Made by a program: the position numbers and the translations under genes. Source: Cryobacterium glaciale (GTDB lineage: Bacteria; Actinomycetota; Actinomycetes; Actinomycetales; Microbacteriaceae). Taken from it: DNA of 64,000 nucleotides. Below the pieces are notes generated by a model that saw only the letters and a list, made by a program, of their open reading frames with translations, was not told the DNA's origin and made no database searches. Where the stretch lies: NCBI RefSeq assembly GCF_004402535.1, contig NZ_SOEY01000018.1:62001-126000 (forward strand), written 5' to 3'. Shown here piece after piece: positions 7,693 to 16,711 of this stretch; position 1 is the stretch's first letter; each line of letters opens with the position of its first letter.

Positions 7693-8750
7693 CAGGCACC
7701 CTTTCCGGTTGTGTTGCTGGTGGCGAGCAGCCAGAGCAGGTAGGGGGCGCCGATGGCGCCCGTGATGATTCCGGCGGGCAATTCCAGCTGCCCGGGGAGC
7801 AGATGCTGGGCCGCGAAGTCGGCCACGGTCGTGATGAGAGCACCGACCAATGCTGTGGGAATGAGGGCGAGCCCGCCGGTACCGACCACGCGCCGGGCGA
7901 TCGGCGCCGCGACGAAGGCCACGAAGGCGAGCGGGCCGACCGCCGCTGTCGCCGTCGCGGCGAGGGCGACGGCGATCACGAGCAGCACGAGCCGGGTACG
8001 TTCGGCACCGACGCCGAGGCTGCGCGCAAGTTCATCGCCGAGCTGCAGGGCGCGCAGCCGGCCGCTCAGCACGCGCATGACGGGCAGCAGCACGAGCAAC
8101 ACCACCGCCACGACCGAGATGTCCTGCCAGCGGGCACCGCTGACGCTGCCGACCAGCCAGAGCAGGGCGCCCTGGGCGTCGTTGAGGTCGGCGCGGGAGA
8201 GCAGATAGCCGAGCAGGCCCTGCACCATGAACGCGACCCCGACGCCGATCAGAACGAAACGGTAGCCGGCCACCCCGCCGCGCGAGGCCAGCAGGTAGAT
8301 GACACAGGCGACGATGACGGCCCCGGCGAACGCGGCGAGAGAGGTGCCGACGCTTCCGAAGCCGAGGATGAGCATTCCGAAAACGGCGGCGGCGCTCGCT
8401 CCCCCGGTCACCCCGATGATGTCGGGGCTGGCGAGCGGGTTGCGCAGCACGGTCTGGAACAGCGCGCCGGAGAGAGCGAACGCCCCTCCGACGAGCACGG
8501 CGAGGGTCAGCCGCGGCAGCCGCAGCGAGAGCACGATGAAGTTCTCGCTCTGCGTGCCCTGGCCGGTGAGGGTGCGCAGCAGGTCCGGCACGCTCAGCGA
8601 GTACGCGCCGACGGTGAGGCTGAATGCGGCGACGGCCACGAGGGCGCCGACAAGCACGAGCACAATCCCCCGCTCGCGTCTGCTCCGCCGAGCGCGTGCC
8701 TGGGTGAGCGGGGCGGCATCCGCTGTTCTCTCGCTGAGCGTGGTCATCAC
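7692..8750 (-). CDS. Iron-siderophore ABC transporter permease (FecCD family), second subunit
   Basis: This 352-residue hydrophobic FecCD permease shows the hallmark LRLPRLTLAVLVGGAFALSGALFQTVLRNPLASPDIIGVTGGAS, GAERTRLVLLVIAVALAATATAAVGPLAFVAFVAAPIARR and a C-terminal LPGQLELPAGIITGAIGAPYLLWLL. It forms half of the membrane channel for ferric-siderophore import. The start is ambiguous between GTG 8750 and ATG 8747, and both overlap the previous stop. Confidence 0.92.
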   Translation of the reverse strand: MMTTLSERTADAAPLTQARARRSRRERGIVLVLVGALVAVAAFSLTVGAYSLSVPDLLRTLTGQGTQSENFIVLSLRLPRLTLAVLVGGAFALSGALFQTVLRNPLASPDIIGVTGGASAAAVFGMLILGFGSVGTSLAAFAGAVIVACVIYLLASRGGVAGYRFVLIGVGVAFMVQGLLGYLLSRADLNDAQGALLWLVGSVSGARWQDISVVAVVLLVLLPVMRVLSGRLRALQLGDELARSLGVGAERTRLVLLVIAVALAATATAAVGPLAFVAFVAAPIARRVVGTGGLALIPTALVGALITTVADFAAQHLLPGQLELPAGIITGAIGAPYLLWLLATSNTTGKGA

Positions 8751-9805
8751 AGGCCCGCCAGTTTCACGCGGCGCACGAGGGCGATGAGCACCGGCGCGCC
8801 GAGGAACGCGACGACGAGGCCGGCCTCGATTTCGCCGGGCTGCGCGATGACGCGGCCGAGGACGTCCGCCGCGACGAGCAGGGTCGGGCCGAACAACGCG
8901 GAGAAAACGATGATGAGGCGGTAGTCGGGGCCGGTGATCCAGCGGGCCACGTGCGGCACGGCGAGGCCGACGAAGACGATCGGGCCGGCCATGGCCGTCG
9001 CCGAGCCGCAGAGCAGGACGATCGCCACGGCGCAGACGATGCGGGCGAGTATGAGGTTCTGGCCGAGACCACGGGCGAGGTCGTCACCGAGGGCGAGGGT
9101 GTTGAGCATGCGAGCGGCCACGACGCTAAGGATCGCGCCGACCAGGATGAACGGGGCGAGCGGCAGGGCGGCGTCGAGGCCGCGAGCCACGAGCGAGCCG
9201 GCCGCCCAGAACCGATAGCGGTCGAAGGCCTCGGTGTCGGCGAGCAGCACGATCGTGATGAGCGAGGTGAACGCCGCCGTGAGCGCGGTTCCGGCGAGGG
9301 CGAGCTTGACCGGCGTCGCACCCTCCCGGCCGAGCGAACCGATCAGGTAGACGATCGTCGCGGCCACGGCAGCGCCCGCGAAGGCGAACCAGACATAGCC
9401 GAGCGAGGAGGTGACGCCGAACCAGGCGATGCCGGCGACGACGAACAGCGAAGCGCCGGCGTTGACCCCGAGCAGGCCGGGGTCGGCGAGCGGGTTGCGG
9501 GTGACGCCCTGCATGAGGGCGCCGGCCAGGCCGAGGGCGACCCCGGCCAGGAGGCCGACGACGGTGCGCGGCACCCGCAGGTCGAGGATGACGACGCGGT
9601 CAGTCAGCGCAGTGTCGGTCACGGTTTCATCGGGGTTGACCAGGGCATCGACCACGGTGCCGAGGCCGATCTCCCTGGTGCCGACCAGCAGCGAGGCGGC
9701 AATACTGAGGCCGAGCAGCACGAAGGCCAGAGCGAAGCCGATGACGACGCGACGCCGACGGGTGCGAGAGGGCGCGGACGCGGGTCGTTCGCCGATCAGG
9801 GTCAT
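8747..9805 (-). CDS. Iron-siderophore ABC transporter permease (FecCD family), first subunit
   Basis: This 352-residue FecCD permease is a paralogue of the following gene. It shows LRVPRTVVGLLAGVALGLAGALMQGVTRNPLADPGLLGVNAGAS, LCGSATAMAGPIVFVGLAVPHVARWITG and QPGEIEAGLVVAFLGAPVLIALVRR. It is expected to dimerise with the downstream permease. The ATG overlaps the stop of the siderophore-interacting protein gene by four bases (ATGA), so the reductase, both permeases and the ATPase form one coupled operon. Confidence 0.92.
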   Translation of the reverse strand: MTLIGERPASAPSRTRRRRVVIGFALAFVLLGLSIAASLLVGTREIGLGTVVDALVNPDETVTDTALTDRVVILDLRVPRTVVGLLAGVALGLAGALMQGVTRNPLADPGLLGVNAGASLFVVAGIAWFGVTSSLGYVWFAFAGAAVAATIVYLIGSLGREGATPVKLALAGTALTAAFTSLITIVLLADTEAFDRYRFWAAGSLVARGLDAALPLAPFILVGAILSVVAARMLNTLALGDDLARGLGQNLILARIVCAVAIVLLCGSATAMAGPIVFVGLAVPHVARWITGPDYRLIIVFSALFGPTLLVAADVLGRVIAQPGEIEAGLVVAFLGAPVLIALVRRVKLAGL

Positions 9806-10794
9806 TGAGCTTCGGACCGGCCCAGCCGCCAGTAACCCATGAAGGCCACTCGCGACCGGTCGATGCCGGTCTCGCTCACCAGAAAACGTCGCAGCAGTTT
9901 GATCATGCAGGATTCGCCGGCGAGCCAGGCGTAGAACCCCGTTCCGGCCTGGTCGCCCGGCGATTCCCAGAGCAGGTCGCAGTCCACGTCGACCTCCGCG
10001 AGCGGCTGCGGGGTGGCGGCGACCGCCGTATCAACCAGGGGGCGATTGCGGGCGACCCATTCGCGCACGGCATGATCGAGCCGTTGCCCGTGCGGCGCCA
10101 GGTCGCGGGCCAGCCACGTGATCTCGGAGCCAGCAGGGAGAAGGAGGGGCAGGGCATCCGCTTGGGTGGGCACCTCGATGAAGGCGCGGGCGCGGCGGCC
10201 GGCGGGCAGGCTCTCGAGGATGCTGCAGATGGCGGGGGCGGCGGTTTCGTCGCCGGCCAGCAGCAGTTCGGCCGCCTGGGCGGGGTGCCAGTCGAGGCCG
10301 ATGGCGCGGTCGGGGCTGCGCTCGTCGGGGCCGACGATGAGAACATCGCTGCCGATCCGTGCGGCCTGCAGCCAGCGCGCAGCGGGACCGAGCTGGCCAT
10401 GGCCGTGGCTGTTGGGGATTCCGTGGGTGACGAAGTCCACGTCGATCTCACGTTGTTCGGGCCGCACCGCGCGAATCGTGTAGGTGCGAAAGGGGTTGCG
10501 TTCGGCATCGGGCAGCGCCCGCCAGCGGGCGTACCAGCTGCCGTCGGCGATGGTGCGCTCGTCGGCGGCGCCGATGTCGGCCAGGCCCAGTCCGGGCAGC
10601 GGCAGCACGATCTTGACGCGCTGGTCGAGCCCGGCGGTACCAAAGGTGTCAAACTGTGTGCCGAAGAAGGTCACCCGGGTGAAGTGATCGCTGAGAGAAC
10701 GAATGCCCACCACCGTCGCGCGATACGGACGGTACGCCGGGCGGTCAGCGACCGCGGTGGCGTCGAGGCCGGTCTCGATTGGTAAGGTAAGCAT
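9802..10794 (-). CDS. Siderophore-interacting protein (FAD-dependent ferric-siderophore reductase)
   Basis: This 330-residue protein is of the ViuB/SIP type. It has an N-terminal FAD-binding barrel (RPYRATVVGIRSLSDHFTRVTFFG; NPFRTYTIRAVRPEQREIDVDFVTHG) and a C-terminal NAD(P)H-binding domain with LAGDETAAPAICSILESLP and FYAWLAGESCMIKLLRRFLVSETGIDRSRVAFMGYWRLGRSE. Such enzymes release iron in the cytoplasm by reducing the imported ferric siderophore. It is the first gene of the import operon. The iron box covers the ATG itself, so repression should be tight and the mRNA may be nearly leaderless. Confidence 0.92.
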   Translation of the reverse strand: MLTLPIETGLDATAVADRPAYRPYRATVVGIRSLSDHFTRVTFFGTQFDTFGTAGLDQRVKIVLPLPGLGLADIGAADERTIADGSWYARWRALPDAERNPFRTYTIRAVRPEQREIDVDFVTHGIPNSHGHGQLGPAARWLQAARIGSDVLIVGPDERSPDRAIGLDWHPAQAAELLLAGDETAAPAICSILESLPAGRRARAFIEVPTQADALPLLLPAGSEITWLARDLAPHGQRLDHAVREWVARNRPLVDTAVAATPQPLAEVDVDCDLLWESPGDQAGTGFYAWLAGESCMIKLLRRFLVSETGIDRSRVAFMGYWRLGRSEAQ

Positions 10795-10801
10795 TACCTT
10801 A
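10783..10801 (-). promoter_or_regulatory. IdeR/DtxR iron box between the reductase operon and the MFS gene
   Basis: TAAGGTAAGCATTACCTTA matches the IdeR consensus at 18 of 19 positions. It overlaps the start codon of the siderophore-interacting protein and lies about 80 bases before the divergent MFS start. A weaker second palindrome centred on GGCATGCC (about 10803-10821) adjoins it and could be a secondary site. Both flanking genes may thus be iron-repressed. Confidence 0.85.
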
Positions 10802-10883
10802 GTATGGCATGCCTTGCCTCAGTACGGGCGAATGGGCTCAGGTTGGACGGCCCGCACCCGCCCGACCCTAGACTGAAATCATT

Positions 10884-12092
10884 GTGAAAAGTTACTGGAC
10901 CCTGCTGCGCACGCCCGGCGTATCCCGCCTGATCGGCGCGCAGCTGACGGCGAGATTTCCCTTCGGAATGCTTTCGCTCGCCTTTCTCATTCACATCGAG
11001 CAGATCTTTGATTCCTACGGCGCGGCCGGGCTGGTGCTCGGTGCCATGAGTATCGGCCAGGCCATCGCCGGTCCGCTCACCAGCCGGCTGATGGGACGGC
11101 TCGGAATGCGCCCGGTGATCATCGCGACCATGTTCATCTGCGCCGTGTCGATCATCGTGATGGCGCTGGTTCCGCTGTCGGTCGTGAGTCTCATGCTCAT
11201 CGGATTCGTCGCCGGCCTGTCCACCCCGCCGATCCAGCCGGCCGTGCGCACCATCTATCCCAAGATCGTGAACTCGCGCCAGCTGACCCCGTTGTTCTCG
11301 CTCGACGCGTCGGCGCAGGAGATCATCTGGGTGCTCGGCCCGGTGATCGCGACCTTTGTGGCGCTGCAGGTGTCGACGACCGCGGGCATCCTGCTCGCCG
11401 CGTTCTTTCTGGTCGCCGGCGGAATCTGGTTCGTCTCGCTGCCCGAAGTCGGCCGGGTGCGCATCCCGCGCAGTCGCCGCAAGCTCGGCGTCGTGCTCAA
11501 GAAGCCCGAAGTGTTGCTCAGCACCATCGTCGGCTTCACACTCGTCGCCGCCTGCGCCGCCGTCGAGGCCGGAGTGGTCGCGGTGTTCGGCCACGGCAGC
11601 GCCGACGCCGGCTGGGTGCTCGGCATCTTCGCTATCGGTTCGCTCATCGGCGGGCTCGCACTCGGCCATGCCCCGATCGGCCCGTGGGCCCTGGCCGCCC
11701 GCATGCTCATCGTCACGATCGGGCTCGCCCTGGCGAGTCTGTGGCTCACCTTCTGGTGGCTGTCGCTGGCGCTGCTCCTGGCCGGGGTTGGCATTGCGCC
11801 CGCTTTCGCCGTGCTGTTCGGCATCGTCTCGGCGAGCGTGAAGTTCAGCGACACCGCCGAGGCCTACGGCTGGGTCGGCACCGGCCAGCTGATCGGCGCC
11901 GCGATGGGCTCCGCCATTGCCGGCTTCTCGATCGACCGCTCCGGTCCGGTCTCGGCCATCTACGTCGCGGCGGGCTTTGCCGCCCTCGGCTGCATCATCC
12001 CAGCGCTCGGCCGCCGCTGGCACCCCGACCTGCGCGGCCGTGACATCAGCCCCATCCCCGACACCGAGCCGATCCAAATTCAGGTTTCGTAG
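10884..12092 (+). CDS. MFS transporter, probable exporter
   Basis: This 402-residue major facilitator has about 12 hydrophobic segments. The loop after helix 2 reads GPLTSRLMGRLGMRPVIIA, the family's conserved cytoplasmic loop. It is a small-molecule MFS of the type often annotated as drug or siderophore exporter. The start is GTG at 10884. It is divergent from the siderophore-uptake operon across a shared iron box, which suggests export of a metallophore or drug resistance linked to iron. The substrate is inference only. The aldo/keto reductase gene follows 29 bases downstream and may be cotranscribed. Confidence 0.85.
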   Translation: MKSYWTLLRTPGVSRLIGAQLTARFPFGMLSLAFLIHIEQIFDSYGAAGLVLGAMSIGQAIAGPLTSRLMGRLGMRPVIIATMFICAVSIIVMALVPLSVVSLMLIGFVAGLSTPPIQPAVRTIYPKIVNSRQLTPLFSLDASAQEIIWVLGPVIATFVALQVSTTAGILLAAFFLVAGGIWFVSLPEVGRVRIPRSRRKLGVVLKKPEVLLSTIVGFTLVAACAAVEAGVVAVFGHGSADAGWVLGIFAIGSLIGGLALGHAPIGPWALAARMLIVTIGLALASLWLTFWWLSLALLLAGVGIAPAFAVLFGIVSASVKFSDTAEAYGWVGTGQLIGAAMGSAIAGFSIDRSGPVSAIYVAAGFAALGCIIPALGRRWHPDLRGRDISPIPDTEPIQIQVS

Positions 12093-12121
12093 GCCAAATC
12101 CAGGTCTCGTAGCATGGTGTG

Positions 12122-12937
12122 ATGACTTCCCTCACGCTCAACGACGGCCACCTGATTCCCCAGCTCGGTCTCGGGGTCTACAAAATAGCGGATGCCCTCG
12201 CCGCCGACACCGTGCAGGTCGCGCTGGACGCCGGGTACCGTCACGTCGACACCGCCGCGCTCTATGAGAACGAGGTCGGCGTCGGTCAGGGACTCGCCCG
12301 CTCGAGTGTGCCGCGCGAGGACGTGTTCGTGACGACCAAGGTGTGGAATGACCGCCACGGCTATGACGAAACGTTGAAAGCATTCGACGAGAGCCTGGCC
12401 AAACTCGGCCTCGACTACGTCGACCTGTATTTGATCCACTGGCCGGCGCCGCAGCAGAACCGCTACGTGGAGACCTGGCAGGCCCTCGAAGCGCTCCGAG
12501 CCACCGGCCGTGCCCGCTCGATCGGCGTCTCCAACTTTCACCCGTACCACCTGGACCGGCTGCTGAATGAGACCGATATCGTGCCAGTGCTCAATCAGGT
12601 GGAGTTGCACCCGTGGCTGCCGCAAGCAGGCGTGCGTGCGTATGACGCGGCCCACGGCATCCGTACCGAAGCGTGGTCACCCCTGGCCCGCGGGCGCGCG
12701 ATCGCCAACCCGACGCTCGATGCGATCGGCGGCCGCCACGGCAAATCAGCCGCGCAGATCGTGATCGCCTGGCACCTCGCGCTCGGCAACATCGTCATTC
12801 CCAAGTCGGTCACCCCGGCGCGCATTCGCGCCAATATCGACGTGTTCGACATTGTGCTCGACGACGACGACCTCGCGGCTATCGCCGCGCTCGAAACCGG
12901 CGAGCGCACCGGCAAAGACCCGGACGACCTCGACTGA
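12122..12937 (+). CDS. Aldo/keto reductase (2,5-diketo-D-gluconate reductase-like)
   Basis: This 271-residue TIM-barrel oxidoreductase carries the AKR tetrad: Asp and Tyr in DAGYRHVDTAALYENEVGVG, Lys in TTKVW and His in LYLIHWP. GVSNFHPYHLDRLL, NQVELHPWLPQ and the NADPH-binding IPKSVTPARIRANIDVFD are also typical. It should reduce carbonyls with NADPH in the cytoplasm. The natural substrate is not predictable. The frame begins GTG-ATG and I prefer the ATG at 12122. It follows the MFS gene on the same strand. Confidence 0.9.
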   Translation: MTSLTLNDGHLIPQLGLGVYKIADALAADTVQVALDAGYRHVDTAALYENEVGVGQGLARSSVPREDVFVTTKVWNDRHGYDETLKAFDESLAKLGLDYVDLYLIHWPAPQQNRYVETWQALEALRATGRARSIGVSNFHPYHLDRLLNETDIVPVLNQVELHPWLPQAGVRAYDAAHGIRTEAWSPLARGRAIANPTLDAIGGRHGKSAAQIVIAWHLALGNIVIPKSVTPARIRANIDVFDIVLDDDDLAAIAALETGERTGKDPDDLD

Positions 12938-13016
12938 GCGGCCGCGGGTCGAGCCCGGTCCCGCAGGAGGTGCTGCCCGCACGCAGAGAGCGTGCCGGAC
13001 ATACCGGACTTCGACG

Positions 13017-14474
13017 CTATGCGGGCAGGACCCTGATCGTGAACGTCCTACGTGCAGTCGCGCCGGTATTGTCCTTGACCTCTACGGTAAAGGTGAACGT
13101 CCCGGCCCTCGTCGGTGTGCCGGTGACTCTGGCCTCCGGCCTGTTCTCCAGGGTGTTTCCAATGAAGCGTGTTCCGTCCGGAACATTTCCGGAGGCAAGT
13201 TTGAACTTGAACGTCGAGGGGCCGGGGGGATCGCTGCAGACGATATAACCCAAATACGCCTGTCCCACCGTGGCATCAGGCATCTGTGCCGGAGTGAGAA
13301 AGGCGAGTTGCTCGGAGGCTGCCACCGAGGCTGAAGCGCTGACGGACGAGGCGGACGTATTCCCGGCCGCGTCGAAAGCGGCCACCGTGTAGGTGTAGCT
13401 GCCAACGGCGAGGCCGGAGTCGATGAAACTCGCCGAATCCGTCGTAGCCAGGAAGGTGCCGTTACGGTTGACCCGGTAACCGGCCACTCCGGTGTCGTCC
13501 GTACTGACTCCCCAGCTCAGGCTGACCGTAGATCCGACAACGGTAGTCACCAGATTCGTCGGAATCGAGGGAGCGGTGGTATCCGTGACAGGCGGTTCTG
13601 GCACCGTCACCGATGCGCTGTTGCTGGCCGCAGAAACATTGCCCGCACCGTCCACCGCAGCCACCGAATAGGTGTATGTTCCCGGGCTGCGGTTGCTGTC
13701 GTTGTAGACGCTGTTAAGTACGGTGGTGATCACGACGCCGTTGCGGGTAACCCGGTACCCGGTAACGCCCACATTGTCCGTGCTGGCGGTCCAGCCAAGA
13801 TCCGCGGTGGTGCCGGAAAGTGTCGCCGTCAAGTTGGCGGGCACACTGGGAGCGGTGGCGTCGGTCGTCGGTGCAGAGACGGTCACTGAAGCACTATTGC
13901 TCGCACCCGAGGCATTCCCGGCAGCGTCGAAAGCGGCCACAGTGTAGATGTAGGTACCTGCCGTCAGGCCTGAATCGGAAAAGGATGTACCGGTGACAGC
14001 GCCCGCAAGTAGGGTTCCGCTTCGGGTAACGCGATAGCCGGTCACGCCGATATTGTCGCTGCTGGCTGTCCAAGCGAGATTGGCCGTAGCGCCGGAGAGC
14101 GCTGCGGTGAGGTTGGTAGGTGTGCCTGGCGCGCTCGTGTCCACCGTCGGCGGCTGCGTCACGGCGCACCCGGACAGAGTCCTCGTGGTCACTGCCGTAG
14201 AACCGTCCCGCAAGTCCACCGTGCAGTCTGCGGGCGCTGCATACGGGTCACGCTCGATGCGGAACTTACCCGCGCTGTCGCTGCGGCCCATCACTACGTT
14301 ATCCACACTGATGTCGCGGGAAGCAAGGGCGGTCCCCTCGATCCGCAGAGCTGAACCACCGACCTCCGCCCGAGAAACGGATACGGCAGCTTGCGCCGGC
14401 GGTGCGATGATCACGGCGGGCAGCACGGCAGCCGCCAGAATAGCCGCGAAAATCACTAGTTTTCTCTTTGGCAT
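13017..14474 (-). CDS. Secreted protein with three fibronectin type III domains and an Ig-like domain
   Basis: A Sec signal peptide (KLVIFAAILAAAVLPAVIIAPPAQA) opens this 485-residue protein. The order after it is an N-terminal region of about 85 residues with a CTVDL...SGC cysteine pair, three FN3 repeats of about 92 residues (each with PTNL/PANL, SW or AWTASxDN, GVTGYRV, GTYTYTVAAFDAAGN), and a C-terminal putative Ig domain of the He_PIG type (TPAQMPDATVGQAYLGYI ... GTPTRAGTFTFTVEV). No LPXTG anchor, membrane tail or catalytic domain is seen. It may be a matrix, adhesion or polysaccharide-binding protein. The ATG at 14474 has GAGG at good spacing; another ATG lies two codons earlier. Codon use is visibly less GC-rich than in its neighbours, so acquisition by transfer is possible. 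Confidence 0.85.
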   Translation of the reverse strand: MPKRKLVIFAAILAAAVLPAVIIAPPAQAAVSVSRAEVGGSALRIEGTALASRDISVDNVVMGRSDSAGKFRIERDPYAAPADCTVDLRDGSTAVTTRTLSGCAVTQPPTVDTSAPGTPTNLTAALSGATANLAWTASSDNIGVTGYRVTRSGTLLAGAVTGTSFSDSGLTAGTYIYTVAAFDAAGNASGASNSASVTVSAPTTDATAPSVPANLTATLSGTTADLGWTASTDNVGVTGYRVTRNGVVITTVLNSVYNDSNRSPGTYTYSVAAVDGAGNVSAASNSASVTVPEPPVTDTTAPSIPTNLVTTVVGSTVSLSWGVSTDDTGVAGYRVNRNGTFLATTDSASFIDSGLAVGSYTYTVAAFDAAGNTSASSVSASASVAASEQLAFLTPAQMPDATVGQAYLGYIVCSDPPGPSTFKFKLASGNVPDGTRFIGNTLENRPEARVTGTPTRAGTFTFTVEVKDNTGATARRTFTIRVLPA

Positions 14475-14761
14475 AATCATGTCCTCATTTTGAGGTTGCG
14501 ATGTTGCGATGGAGGATACCGTTCCTGGTCTTTTTAGCGACGGCATCCCTGATGCACGAGACCATGCGTACCGCAGCCGGTATCGACCCTGGAGACACGC
14601 AGTGAACAAAACCCGTACGAGGAAACGTACTCCGTTCATAGTGAATTGCAAGGTCTGGTCATCACGGATGGTGGCGGCATCTCGGCGGCTGTCGACAGGA
14701 GCAAGACCCGGACGAACCGGATCGATCGGCCGATCCGAGCTTCGACCGGGGCCCGTCAGAC

Positions 14762-15748
14762 TTACCAGCGCGGGTGAATCTGCTCCCGCAGGAGCCGGTC
14801 ATAGATGTCCTGAACGCCCTCGTTGAAGGCGAGGTCGAGCGGTTCGGCTACGCCGGCGGTCGCGTTTCCCTGCGCCTGGGCGACCGAGCGGGCTCCCGGA
14901 ATGACGGCGCTTACCCCGTCGATCTGGGCTACCCAGGCCAGGGCGGCCTGGGCTGGCGTGAGGCCGACCGGGGCCAGGGCCGCAAACTCCGTGGCGGCCT
15001 GCAGGCCCACCTCGAAGTCGACGCCGGAGAAGGTCTCCCCGACGTCGAAGTGGCTGCCGTCCCGGTTGAAGTTGCGGTGGTCGCTCTCGGCGAAGACCGT
15101 GTCGGCGGTGTATTTGCCGGTCAGCAGCCCGCTGGCCAGCGGAACCCGGGCGATGATGCCCACCCCGGCGGCGCGTGCGGCCGGCAGTACCTCGTCGAGC
15201 GGCTTGAGGCGAAAAGCGTTCAGGATGATCTGCACCGTGGCGATTCCCGGGTGGCTGATCGCGGCGAGGGCCTGGTCGCAGGTCTCGACGCTCACCCCGT
15301 AATTGGCGATGACGCCCTCGTCGACGAGGATGTCGAGCGCGTCGTAGACCTCGCCGGAGTCGAACACCACGCTCGGCGGGCAGTGCAGCTGCACCAGGTC
15401 GAGGGTGTCCATGCCGAGGTTGGCCCTGGACCGATCGGTCCACTCGCGAAAGTTGGCGAGAACGAAGTTCTCCGGCACCTGTTGCGCGCGACGACCCATC
15501 TTCGTGGCGACCGTGATCTCCGCGCCCGGGGCATCATTCGCGAGAAAATTCCCGATCAGCCGCTCGCTGCGGCCGTCACCATAGACATCCGCTGTGTCAA
15601 AAAAGGTGATGCCGGCATCAGCGGATGCAGCCAGCACGCCGGTCGCGTCAGCGTCAGAAACAGCGCCCCAATCGGCGCCCAACTGCCATGTGCCCAGGCC
15701 GATCACGGAAACAGTGCGGCCGGTTCGTCCGAGGGTGCGCTTGTGCAT
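14762..15748 (-). CDS. Aldo/keto reductase (YajO/Tas-like group)
   Basis: This 328-residue AKR has RTLGRTGRTVSVIGLGTWQLG at the N-terminus, catalytic Asp and Tyr in ITFFDTADVYGDGRSERLIG, Lys in VATKMG, His in DLVQLHCP and NADPH-contact residues near SAVIPGARSVAQAQGN. It differs from the reductase at 12.1 kb and belongs to the larger AKR group acting on varied aldehydes or on sugar-like substrates. It stands alone on the minus strand. The kinase gene upstream ends 33 bases away on the same strand, so the reductase could be the last gene of the nucleoside/sugar operon. Confidence 0.88.
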   Translation of the reverse strand: MHKRTLGRTGRTVSVIGLGTWQLGADWGAVSDADATGVLAASADAGITFFDTADVYGDGRSERLIGNFLANDAPGAEITVATKMGRRAQQVPENFVLANFREWTDRSRANLGMDTLDLVQLHCPPSVVFDSGEVYDALDILVDEGVIANYGVSVETCDQALAAISHPGIATVQIILNAFRLKPLDEVLPAARAAGVGIIARVPLASGLLTGKYTADTVFAESDHRNFNRDGSHFDVGETFSGVDFEVGLQAATEFAALAPVGLTPAQAALAWVAQIDGVSAVIPGARSVAQAQGNATAGVAEPLDLAFNEGVQDIYDRLLREQIHPRW

Positions 15749-15781
15749 ATCCCCAGCTTAGGCATCGCAGGGTCGAAAGTC

Positions 15782-16711
15782 TCAGGTCGGGCGACCCCCG
15801 ACGATGGTGACGGCGCGCGCCGCGAGGCGTGCACCGGCATTCGCCGCCGCCGCGATCGACGCGCCCTCGAGCCACGCTGTGACGAAGCCAGCGCCGAAGG
15901 CGTCCCCGGCCCCCGTCGTGTCCGCCCGCTCGACGCGCGCAACAGGAATCATAACCGGAGGTTGGCCGGCGACAGCCACGACTGAGCCCTTGGCACCCAT
16001 GGTCACGGCCACGACCCCAAAGCTTTTGGCCAGTCGCGTCGCAACGTCGAACGGATCGTCAAGTCCCGTGAGGGCGCGCCCCTCGGGGAGGTTGGGTAAC
16101 AGAACGGATGCCCCCGCCACCGCCCGCAGAAAATTCGCGACTCCGAAATCCGCCAGGACGCGCGCCGACCCCGGGTCGACGACAACGGGAACGCAGCGCT
16201 CGCGGCACCTTCTCATGAGGTGTTGAAAGGAGTCGATGGTGCCCTCCGGGTCGTGCTGTCCCGAGAAAACGGTGTACCCGGTGAAGTACAGCGCGGCAGC
16301 ACCGTCGAGAAGGGAGTCTGGAACGTCATGCGGAGTCAGGACCCGGTTCGCACCGCGTTCGGTCAGCACGGTACGGGAGTCGTTGTCATCGACAATGACA
16401 ATGATGGTGCCCGTTGGCCGGGTCGCGTCAGGGGTGAGGTGCGCTCGCACACCGAACTCAGCGAGGAAGCCCGCATGGTAGTCACGGTCGATGGCACCGA
16501 CCCTGCCGATGAAGTCGACCGCGACACCGGCGCTTCCGAACCAGGCCGACACGTTGGCCGCTGCGCCACCCGGAAGCTGCCGAATCGACGACGGAGTGTT
16601 GGTATCGCCCTCAGGCGTCCGGTGCGGTCGCACCATGATGTCGTCGATGACGTCGCCGAACACAACAACGCGTGGGGCGAACTGCGCGGAGTCCACCGCA
16701 GGGTGCGTCAA
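15782..16711 (-). CDS. PfkB family carbohydrate/nucleoside kinase
   Basis: This 309-residue ribokinase-like enzyme has signature 1-like RQLPGGAAANVSAWFGSAGVAVDFIGRVG and signature 2 DTTGAGDAFGAGFVTAWLEG with the catalytic Asp. It should phosphorylate a sugar or nucleoside using ATP. It lies at the end of the nucleoside uptake and salvage operon, so ribose, deoxyribose, pseudouridine or a nucleoside are reasonable substrates. The start is uncertain. The frame opens with a TTG at 16711 that overlaps the stop of a 17-codon ORF (TTGA) and has no ribosome-binding site of its own. A GTG five codons on (16696) is the alternative. Confidence 0.85.
   Translation of the reverse strand: MTHPAVDSAQFAPRVVVFGDVIDDIMVRPHRTPEGDTNTPSSIRQLPGGAAANVSAWFGSAGVAVDFIGRVGAIDRDYHAGFLAEFGVRAHLTPDATRPTGTIIVIVDDNDSRTVLTERGANRVLTPHDVPDSLLDGAAALYFTGYTVFSGQHDPEGTIDSFQHLMRRCRERCVPVVVDPGSARVLADFGVANFLRAVAGASVLLPNLPEGRALTGLDDPFDVATRLAKSFGVVAVTMGAKGSVVAVAGQPPVMIPVARVERADTTGAGDAFGAGFVTAWLEGASIAAAANAGARLAARAVTIVGGRPT

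Noticed and set aside
10794-12077. A 427-codon minus-strand frame opposite the MFS gene
   Set aside because: It is a low-complexity shadow. The MFS frame has clear membrane helices.
13300-14150. Repeated segments at regular spacing, considered as a tandem repeat or CRISPR-like array
   Set aside because: They are the three homologous FN3 domains of one coding sequence, about 280 bases apart, not short identical repeats with spacers.
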